64,000 nucleotides of DNA from Microcella alkaliphila (GTDB taxonomy: Bacteria > Actinomycetota > Actinomycetes > Actinomycetales > Microbacteriaceae), in the NCBI RefSeq assembly GCF_004216855.1, contig NZ_SGXT01000013.1, positions 1 to 64,000 of the forward strand, given 5' to 3'. A model generated the notes under the pieces. That model did not search any database, had not been told where the DNA came from, and was given only the letters and a program-made list of their open reading frames with translations. This document shows, one piece after another, positions 57,915 to 64,000 of this stretch; within the stretch, counting starts at the first letter, position 1, and each line of letters begins with the position of its first letter. The translations under genes were made by a program, and so were the position numbers.

Positions 57915-59689
57915 TGTGGGCTCTCTCCTTCGTCGTCCCGCTTCTGGTGGCGGCGACAATCGCCGCGCTGAGTCTCGGAGCGGGCGAGGCGCGCACCCGC
58001 GCCCGCGAGCTCGTCGTGCAGTACGCGTGGCTCGCGGTCGTGCCGACGGGCATCGTCGCGAGCCTCGACGACGGCGCGCTGAAAACGGTCGACTGGATGC
58101 TGTTCGGCACCGCGATCCGCCTCGATGAGGTGGGGCGCCCGCTCGTGCTGCTCGCGGTCATCCTGTACGGCATCGCGCTGGCGTTCGTGCCGCGGTCGAT
58201 CTCCGAGCGCCCCGCCGGGCTGAACGGCTTCCTGCTGCTGTGCTTCACCGCGAACGTGGGGGTCTTCGTTGCGGCGAACCTCGTCACCTTCTACCTCGTG
58301 TTCGCCGCGATGAGCTTCCTCGGCTACGCGATCGTCGTGCACGACCGCACGACGTCGGCCCGCCGGGCCGGTGCGGTGTACCTCGTGATGACGGTGTTCG
58401 GAGAGTCGGCCGTGCTGGGCGCATTCCTGCTCATCGCGTCCGAGGGCGTCACCGACGTTCTCGACGTGCCTGCGGCAGTCGCCGCATCTGACGCTCGCGA
58501 CGTCATCGTGGCGCTGCTCATCATCGGCTTCGGGGTGAAGGCCGGCACGATTCCACTGCACGTGTGGTTGCCGCTTGCCCACCCCGCCGCGCCGAGCCCG
58601 GCCAGCGCCGTGCTGTCGGGTGTGATGCTCAAGGCGGGAATCATCGGCCTGCTGCGCTTCTTGCCGCTCGGCGAGGGCGCCGCCGAACCGCTCTGGGGCG
58701 GTCTGCTCGTCACGCTCGCCCTCGTCGGGGGGCTGCTCGCTGCCGTCGTGGGCGTACTGCATGACAACCCGAAGGTGATTCTCGCGTACAGCAGCATCGG
58801 CCAGATGGGCTTCATAACCGCGCTCATCGGTGCGGCACTGCTTGAGCCGGCGATCGCGCCCGCGGCCATCGCCGCCGCCGTCGTCTACAGCGTCGCCCAC
58901 GGGCTGATCAAGGGCGCGCTGTTCTTCAGCATCCAGGTGTGGGATCTCAGCCGCGCCCCCACCTGGGCTGTCGTCGTGCCCCAGACCGTGGCCGCGCTGG
59001 GCCTTGCCGGAGCGCCGCTGACGGCGGGCTTCATCGCCAAGTACGTGTCGAAAGAGTCGCTCGGAGACGTCGCATTGCCCGGCCTTCCGGTGGTCGCGCT
59101 CGCCGACCTCCTCCCGTGGTTTGCCGTTGGGTCGACCGTGCTGCTCGCCCGATTCGCCATCGCCATGAGCCGCCGATCGCGCCGCCGCACCGCTGGTAAG
59201 CCGATCAGCACCACGGCCTGGGCGGTGCTGGCGCTCGCCGCGGCCGCCCCCGTGTGGTGGCTCGCGACCGGGTTCGCACCCCCGCTCACCGTGCCCGGCT
59301 GGTTCTCGCCCGGCCCCGTCGTCGACCAGTCGTGGCCGTTCCTGCTCGGCATCGCCCTCGCGCTGGCCGCGGCCGCGCTCGCGCGTCGGCCACGATTCCG
59401 GGATGCTCGCCTGCTGCATCCGCGCGGAGACATCGTGCCCGAGGGCGACGTCGTGGTGCTGCTTGAGCGGGCTACCGGCGGCACGATGCGGGGCGTGATC
59501 CGGGCATCCGGTGTTCTGGGGGCGACGCGCGACGCGCTCGTGGAGCGCGTGCGGCGGGGGCCGTCGCCGATGCCGACGGTCAGCGGCGTTCAGGCGCGGC
59601 TGGGAACCTGGGTGGTGTCGGGTGCGCTTGCGGTCGCAGCCCTGGCCGGCGCCCTCCTATTCGTGGTGCTGGCGGGAGGGGGCGGCTGA
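57905..59689 (+). CDS. NuoL/M/N-like antiporter subunit, third copy, lacking the TM5 glutamate
   Basis: 594 residues; starts inside the previous gene with a 10-base overlap. It has IGFGVKAGTIPLHVWLPLAH with the conserved Lys and SGVMLKAGIIGLLRFL, but the helix that should carry the key Glu reads FYLVFAAMSFLGYAIVV, with Ala instead. A long C-terminal part (from about residue 470) holds extra helices and a soluble loop (GDIVPEGDVVVLLERATG). It is closer to HyfB/HycC-like proteins. Its antiport competence is in doubt. Confidence 0.83.
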   Translation: MAVMWALSFVVPLLVAATIAALSLGAGEARTRARELVVQYAWLAVVPTGIVASLDDGALKTVDWMLFGTAIRLDEVGRPLVLLAVILYGIALAFVPRSISERPAGLNGFLLLCFTANVGVFVAANLVTFYLVFAAMSFLGYAIVVHDRTTSARRAGAVYLVMTVFGESAVLGAFLLIASEGVTDVLDVPAAVAASDARDVIVALLIIGFGVKAGTIPLHVWLPLAHPAAPSPASAVLSGVMLKAGIIGLLRFLPLGEGAAEPLWGGLLVTLALVGGLLAAVVGVLHDNPKVILAYSSIGQMGFITALIGAALLEPAIAPAAIAAAVVYSVAHGLIKGALFFSIQVWDLSRAPTWAVVVPQTVAALGLAGAPLTAGFIAKYVSKESLGDVALPGLPVVALADLLPWFAVGSTVLLARFAIAMSRRSRRRTAGKPISTTAWAVLALAAAAPVWWLATGFAPPLTVPGWFSPGPVVDQSWPFLLGIALALAAAALARRPRFRDARLLHPRGDIVPEGDVVVLLERATGGTMRGVIRASGVLGATRDALVERVRRGPSPMPTVSGVQARLGTWVVSGALAVAALAGALLFVVLAGGGG

Positions 59690-60189
59690 TGGTGGTCTCG
59701 GTGATCTTTCGCACGATTGTCATCGCGGCGGCGTGGTTCGCTGTGACGGAACTGCGCCCCTCGGCAATCGTCTACGCGCTCGCGGCCGTGCCCGTGGGGG
59801 TTGCCGCTACGTACCTCGTGACCGGGATGCCCGCGCGGGGAGGCTCGCTGCGACTCTCTCGGGGCGTCGCGGCGACGGCCGCGAGCCTGCGTTTCGTCGG
59901 CTGGATCGCCCGCAGCGCGATCCTGGGCGGCGGTGACGTCGCGCGCCGGGCGTTGTGGCTGCCGCGCCCCGACGTGGACCCCGCATGGGTGACCCGGCGC
60001 ACCACCCTCGGGACCGCGGCGGGGCGCGTGACCCTGGCCCTCGCCATCAACCTCGCCCCCGGAACGCTCAGCGCGCGCATCGACGGGGACGAGCTCGAGA
60101 TTCACGTCATTACGAATGAGCTCGATGTGGACGCGGCGGTGACGGCGCTCGAAACCCGCATCGCGGCCATCGAACGCGCGATGGCGTGA
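59689..60189 (+). CDS. mrpE: Mrp-type antiporter subunit E
   Basis: 166 residues, ATG overlapping the previous TGA by one base. Two N-terminal helices (FRTIVIAAAWFAVTELRPSA, ALAAVPVGVAATYLV), then the cytosolic MnhE domain: RTTLGTAAGRVTLALAINLA, PGTLSARIDGDELEIHVITN. Placed last, not first, in the operon. Ends two bases before the convergent merR-like gene. Confidence 0.87.
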   Translation: MVVSVIFRTIVIAAAWFAVTELRPSAIVYALAAVPVGVAATYLVTGMPARGGSLRLSRGVAATAASLRFVGWIARSAILGGGDVARRALWLPRPDVDPAWVTRRTTLGTAAGRVTLALAINLAPGTLSARIDGDELEIHVITNELDVDAAVTALETRIAAIERAMA

Positions 60190-60191
60190 TG

Positions 60192-60947
60192 TCAGGCGGG
60201 GGATGCCGTGTCGAGCGCGGCTTCCACCCGTTCCACCACCCGACGCTGCGCGTCGTTCAGGGAGTCATTCGAGTACTCCGCCAACAGGGCAACTGCTCGC
60301 GGGTCGAACGACACCTCGTCGTCTCGAAGAGCTCTGATGACGTCTCCGTACGTCGCCACCATGTCGGCGACGATCGCCTCGACGACGCTATCCGGAGCAT
60401 CCGCGTCGAGGTCGGCGAGGCGGCGGGTGAGCGTGAGTGACGTCTCGAGCAGCGCGGGTTCCGAGAAGCGCGCGTACAACCCCGCCAACTCGTCGAGCAC
60501 CTCGGGGCTCGCCAGGTGGCCGATCAGGATCGCCTGCTCGCGGTCAACGCGGGCCAGCGTAGAGTCGCCGAGTCGTGCGGCGAAGAGCGCGATGTGCGGC
60601 GCGAAGGCATCGGGCAAGTCGGGCGCGGCGTTCCACGCCATGAGCTGTGCGATCAGCGCTCGACGCTCGGTTAGGCGCTCGATCTCCCGGGCCGTCTCAT
60701 CGTCGAGCCGCTCGAGCACCTCTGCCGTGTCCTTGCCGTCGCGGTCGAGCATCGGCGCCAGTTCGCCCAGGCGGAAACCGAGCGACGCGAGTCGGACGAT
60801 ACGCAGCACGCGCACCAGGTGGTGCACCGAATATTCGCGGTATCCGTTGGTCGTCCGCGGAGGCTCGTCGAGGAGGCCGAGCTGGTGGTAATGCCGCAGG
60901 GTGCGCACCGTGACGCCGGCGAGGTGGGCGAGGTCACTGCTGCGCAT
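60192..60947 (-). CDS. MerR-family transcriptional regulator
   Basis: 251 residues from ATG 60947 with GAGGA about nine bases upstream; ATG 60962 gives five more residues. HTH: SSDLAHLAGVTVRTLRHYHQ, LGLLDEPPRTTNGYREYSVH, then LVRVLRIVRLASLGFRLGEL. The C-terminal domain is about 150 residues of helices, TipA-like in length, without a metal-binding Cys cluster. Second gene after the MFS transporter (14-base overlap), so it probably activates its own operon on binding a toxic compound. Confidence 0.85.
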   Translation of the reverse strand: MRSSDLAHLAGVTVRTLRHYHQLGLLDEPPRTTNGYREYSVHHLVRVLRIVRLASLGFRLGELAPMLDRDGKDTAEVLERLDDETAREIERLTERRALIAQLMAWNAAPDLPDAFAPHIALFAARLGDSTLARVDREQAILIGHLASPEVLDELAGLYARFSEPALLETSLTLTRRLADLDADAPDSVVEAIVADMVATYGDVIRALRDDEVSFDPRAVALLAEYSNDSLNDAQRRVVERVEAALDTASPA

Positions 60948-62217
60948 CGGTCGGATCCTCATCGGCAGGGGGCGTCGACGAGTTCAGACTACGGAGTGAT
61001 CGCGAGACCAGCGAGACAGCGAGGGCAATGAGCCAGAGGGAGGCGATCGACCACGACGCGATCTCGAGCGTGGCGTACTCGACGAGCAACGCCGCGGCCA
61101 TGATGCCTGCCGGTGCCGCCACCGTGAGTGCGGCATTCTGCGTACTCAAGATGCGGCCGCGCATGCTTTCGGGAATGCGCTCGATGAGCACGACCCCGAT
61201 GATCGTGTTGAGGATTCCGCCACCCGCGCCGACCAGTGCGGCGGCACCGATGACGATCAGCACCGATGGCAGCGAGGCCATGGCGAAGAAGCCCGCGGTC
61301 GCGAGCAGCAGTCCGCCCATGAACCACGCTCGTCGGTGGCCCGGCGTGCCGACGGCGGCGAACAGGCCAGCGCCGAGCAGGATGCCGCCGGCGAGGGCCG
61401 ACAGGATGAGGCCGAGCATTCCCGCCTGATCCTGAATGGTGACGTACACCGGCAGAATCAGGCCCTGGTAGGCGGCGAGCACCATCGCCACAATGACGCT
61501 GAAGACGGTGACAGTGACGAGAAAGCGATCGCGGGCAAGCGTTCGCCATCCCTCGCTCAGATCGCGCCAGGGCGACCGCGTGGGGGTGGGTGTAGGCGTG
61601 GGCGTGCCGGGTGCGCCCGCGGTCGCAACGGGCACGTCGGCGCTGATGCGCCCGATTCGGTGAGGCATCGCCAGCGTCACCATCGCGGCGAGAAATGACG
61701 TGCCGGCCGTCACCCACAGCACCGTCGACCCGTCGAGGAGGGTCACCAGTAGCCCGGCGAGCGCTGGCCCGATGAGGAAGGCGACCGAGCCCAGCATCTC
61801 GCGCAGACCGATGAGTCGCTCGGCGCTCATCGCCCCGTGCCGCACGATCGCCGGGAGGAGTGCCTCGCGTGCGGTGATGCCCGGCACGTCGCCGATCGAG
61901 CCGAGGATGCCGAACAGCACGAACCACCCGATGGTGAGTCCCGTGATCGCGTCGACGATGGGAAGTGCCGCCATCGCCGCCGCCGAGACGAGGTCGGTGA
62001 CGACAGAGGAGGTTCGCCGGTTGATGCGGTCGATCACGACGCCCATGAGCAGCCCCGCAACCACGGCGGGGAGCGCTGTTGCCGCGGCGACGGTTCCCGC
62101 GCCTAGCGCGCTTCCCGTCGTCAGAAGCACGATGAGGGGTAGGGCGATCGCGGCGATCGAGTTGCCGAGCGTCGACAGGAAGTATGACGCCAGATACGCA
62201 GTGGGGATGAGTCGCAT
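60934..62217 (-). CDS. MFS transporter, probable drug exporter
   Basis: 427 residues, ATG start without ribosome-binding site. Twelve helices, with YLASYFLSTLGNSIAAIALP as the first and IDRINRRTSSVVTDLVSAAA as the conserved loop 2-3 region. The central loop is Thr/Pro-rich (GTPTPTPTPTRSPW). It resembles MFS exporters of the MdfA/EmrB-like or macrolide type, but the substrate is unknown. The operon is MFS-merR with a MerR-type promoter. Confidence 0.84.
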   Translation of the reverse strand: MRLIPTAYLASYFLSTLGNSIAAIALPLIVLLTTGSALGAGTVAAATALPAVVAGLLMGVVIDRINRRTSSVVTDLVSAAAMAALPIVDAITGLTIGWFVLFGILGSIGDVPGITAREALLPAIVRHGAMSAERLIGLREMLGSVAFLIGPALAGLLVTLLDGSTVLWVTAGTSFLAAMVTLAMPHRIGRISADVPVATAGAPGTPTPTPTPTRSPWRDLSEGWRTLARDRFLVTVTVFSVIVAMVLAAYQGLILPVYVTIQDQAGMLGLILSALAGGILLGAGLFAAVGTPGHRRAWFMGGLLLATAGFFAMASLPSVLIVIGAAALVGAGGGILNTIIGVVLIERIPESMRGRILSTQNAALTVAAPAGIMAAALLVEYATLEIASWSIASLWLIALAVSLVSRSLRSLNSSTPPADEDPTDAQQ

Positions 62218-62223
62218 GCCCCC

Positions 62224-62254
62224 ATCTGAAACTATGACGTTACGTCGGGGTCAA
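62224..62254 (-). promoter_or_regulatory. MerR-type promoter with 19-base spacer and dyad
   Basis: On the minus strand TTGACC (62249-62254) and TCAGAT (62224-62229) are 19 bases apart, the overlong spacing that MerR activators correct by twisting DNA. The dyad GACGT-A-ACGTC (62236-62246) sits in the spacer. The -10 ends six bases before the ATG at 62217. Confidence 0.68.
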
Positions 62255-62266
62255 GCGGCCCCGTAG

Positions 62267-62816
62267 TCAGTGCGCCAGCGTCACCTTCAGCACGACGACG
62301 ACCCCGGCGGCGAGGGCCAGCGCGATGCCGCTCCACAGTGTGCGGAGCGTCGGCCGGCGGCCGCTGAGGCGGGCGACATCGACGCCGAGGAACGAGAACT
62401 GCAGGGCGATCCAGCCGCCCGCGATGAGCTTACGCGGCCTCGGTGGGGAGCGACGTCACGGTGGGTAGCAGCAGCACGATCGTCGGTGTCACGCCGGCAA
62501 ACAGAATCGGAGTCGAGTCGCGCGCCTCCTGCCGCCAGTGATCGCGTTCCGTGCCGCGCGGCCGCCCGATCTGCTCGCCGACCCGGTGCGCGAGCACGTG
62601 CGCGAGATAGGTCGTCGCCGTCGTCGCCGCGACGACAAGGGCCGCATGACCGTCGGCGATCGTCTCACCGTTTGCCACGGCGATCGCCCCGAGAACCAGA
62701 ATCCCGCCGTATACGTACGCGGCGAGCCGCAGCCTCATGCGCTCGACGGGCAACGACTTTCCGCGGCGCACGAGCAGCCAGCGCGGCAGTCGGGTCGGCA
62801 GCTCGACAGTGCTCAC
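62267..62816 (-). pseudogene. Membrane-protein gene interrupted by a one-base frameshift
   Basis: The first part (GTG 62816 to TAA 62430) encodes 128 residues with helices RLAAYVYGGILVLGAIAVAN and ALVVAATTATTYLAHVLAHR. It stops after LPTEAA. Moving by one base after that point, the minus strand continues for 54 codons to TGA 62267 as LIAGGWIALQFSFLGVDVAR and IALALAAGVVVVLKVTLAH, a plausible last helix pair of the same protein. The join TAAGCTC would read AAG CTC if one T were removed. No start of its own exists for the second part. The whole is a four-helix protein of unknown function, either inactivated or affected by a sequencing error. Confidence 0.65.
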
Positions 62817-62914
62817 CCTGTCACTGTGCCACGCGCGAGCGATCGGCGGAACATCCGAGGCCGCTCGGGCGTTACCCCAATATGACCCTCAGCCCTGCCC
62901 CCTACGCTGGAGGG

Positions 62915-64000
62915 GTGACCGAGGCCGCCCCGTTCTCCTCCGCTGAGCTGGAGCACATTCGCGCGCAGTTTCCCATTCTGCGCCGCGACCTGCACGGGCA
63001 TCCCCTCGTCTACCTTGACTCGGCGGCGACCGCGCAGAAGCCGAGCCGCGTCATCGAAGCCGAGGCCACCTTCTATTGGGAGGCGAACGCCGCCGTGCAC
63101 CGCGGCGCGCACACGCTCGCCGGCGAGGCGACAGAGCTCTACGAGGATGCTCGTGGCACCGTCGCGCGCTTTCTGGCCGTCAACGATGACGAGGTCATCT
63201 TCACGTCGAACGCTACCGAGGGCCTGAACCTGATCGCGTACGCGATCGGGAACGCGAGCCTCGGTCGCGGGGGAGCGGCGGCCGCTCCCTACGCGCTGCG
63301 CGAGGGCGATGAGATCGTCGTCACCGAGCTCGAGCACCACGCGAACCTCATCCCGTGGCAAGAGCTCGCCGCCCGCACAGGCGCGACCCTGCGATACATC
63401 CCGGTCGACGACAGCGGGGCGATCGACGTCGACGCTGCAACGGGCGTGATCGGGGCGCGCACGCGCATCCTCGCCGTCAGCCACGTGTCGAACGTGACCG
63501 GGGCGCATTCCCCGCTCGAGACGCTCGTTCCGCTCGCGCGCGCGGCCGGAGCGCTCGTCGTGCTCGACGCGTGCCAGTCGGCGCCGCACCTCCCGCTGCG
63601 CCCGCGCGAGCTCGACGTCGACGTCGCGGTGTTCAGCGGGCACAAGCTCTACGGCCCGACCGGCATCGGCGTGCTTTACGGCCGCGCCGAGCTGCTCAAC
63701 GCGCTGCCGCCCTTCCTCACGGGCGGGTCGATGATCACGACCGTCACGATGGAGGGCGCCGAGTACCTGCCGGCACCCCAGCGCTTCGAGCCGGGCACGC
63801 CGCGCATCGCGCAGGCGATCGGGCTGGCCGAGGCGATCCGCTTCGTCGACGAGTTGGGTTTCGACCGCATCGCGGCGACCGAGCACCAGCTCGGTGCGCG
63901 CCTGCTCGCGGGGCTCGCTGAGTTGCCGGGTATCCGCGTGCTGGGGGCGGGCATCGACGCGCCGCGGGTGGCGCTCGCGAGCGTCGTCGTCGACGGCGTG
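62915..64000 (+). CDS. sufS: SufS-type cysteine desulfurase (3' end outside window)
   Basis: 362 codons visible from GTG 62915, with TACGCT six bases upstream (leaderless). PLP aminotransferase class V: LVYLDSAATAQKPSRVIEAE, then VHRGAHTLAGEATELYEDAR, EHHANLIPWQELAA, VLDACQSAPHLPL and the PLP-binding Lys in FSGHKLYGPTGIGVLYG. This is the SufS group, which supplies sulfur for Fe-S clusters through SufE/SufU. The window ends inside the C-terminal domain. No suf partner is seen upstream. Confidence 0.92.
   Translation, partial: MTEAAPFSSAELEHIRAQFPILRRDLHGHPLVYLDSAATAQKPSRVIEAEATFYWEANAAVHRGAHTLAGEATELYEDARGTVARFLAVNDDEVIFTSNATEGLNLIAYAIGNASLGRGGAAAAPYALREGDEIVVTELEHHANLIPWQELAARTGATLRYIPVDDSGAIDVDAATGVIGARTRILAVSHVSNVTGAHSPLETLVPLARAAGALVVLDACQSAPHLPLRPRELDVDVAVFSGHKLYGPTGIGVLYGRAELLNALPPFLTGGSMITTVTMEGAEYLPAPQRFEPGTPRIAQAIGLAEAIRFVDELGFDRIAATEHQLGARLLAGLAELPGIRVLGAGIDAPRVALASVVVDGV

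Noticed and set aside
57863-59419. A 518-codon frame antisense to the third antiporter subunit
   Set aside because: It is His/Arg/Glu-rich, as expected for the reverse complement of hydrophobic helices, with no motif.

Overview
The window is high-GC chromosomal DNA from an actinobacterium, most likely of the family Microbacteriaceae. This rests on gene content, not on any database search: a fused oleBC gene in an olefin cluster, a small protein family common in Microbacteriaceae and often misnamed ATP-dependent DNA ligase (18.0 kb), a galU-rimJ-membrane protein neighbourhood, and many genes that appear leaderless (a TAnnnT -10 box ending 6-9 bases before the start codon). No phage, IS element, rRNA operon, CRISPR array or replication origin was seen. 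One tRNA (Ala, CGC) is present.

Layout. 0-3.3 kb: a scarred edge with the 3' end of a HerA-type ATPase gene, an HTH gene, a stand-alone fumarate reductase/succinate dehydrogenase-type flavoprotein, and two 5'-truncated remnants (LacI and serine hydrolase) facing away from each other. 3.3-8.4 kb: a DksA/TraR protein and oleA-oleBC-oleD for head-to-head olefin synthesis, with 4-base overlaps between genes. 8.4-12 kb: UbiB-like kinase, PadR regulator with a His-rich linker, and a leucine-dehydrogenase-like enzyme. 12-22.3 kb: a polyamine module with a cache-only sensor protein, a FadR-type regulator, the potA-potD-potB-potC transporter, three small uncharacterised genes, a TetR regulator, agmatine deiminase and an amidase. 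22.3-26.9 kb: RraB-like protein, a 54-residue membrane protein, a CDP-alcohol phosphatidyltransferase, a CopB-type P-type ATPase behind a CsoR-like operator, and an SMP-30 family hydrolase. 26.9-34.6 kb: a mannoside locus (ROK regulator, binding protein, two permeases, GH38 alpha-mannosidase). 34.6-40 kb: SRPBCC protein, RlmA-like methyltransferase, a two-component system and a coiled-coil membrane protein. 39.8-43.8 kb: a 1307-residue SF1-helicase-like protein whose Walker A lysine and Walker B glutamate are replaced. 43.8-50.1 kb: small housekeeping genes (ACT protein, mscL, FmdB-like, 5-formyl-THF cyclo-ligase, galU, rimJ-like, GLPR-like membrane protein, tRNA-Ala, aldo/keto reductase, cupin). 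50.3-60.2 kb: a CtpF-like cation ATPase followed by an eight-gene Mrp-type antiporter operon with three NuoL/M/N-like subunits. 60.2-64 kb: an MFS-merR pair behind a MerR-type promoter with a 19-base spacer, a frameshifted membrane-protein gene, and the start of a SufS-type cysteine desulfurase cut by the window end.

The strongest candidates for follow-up are the apparently catalytically dead helicase, the three-antiporter Mrp operon fused to a P-type ATPase transcript, the GLPR-like gene lacking a neighbouring gephyrin-like gene, and a set of long intergenic palindromes that share architecture but not sequence.
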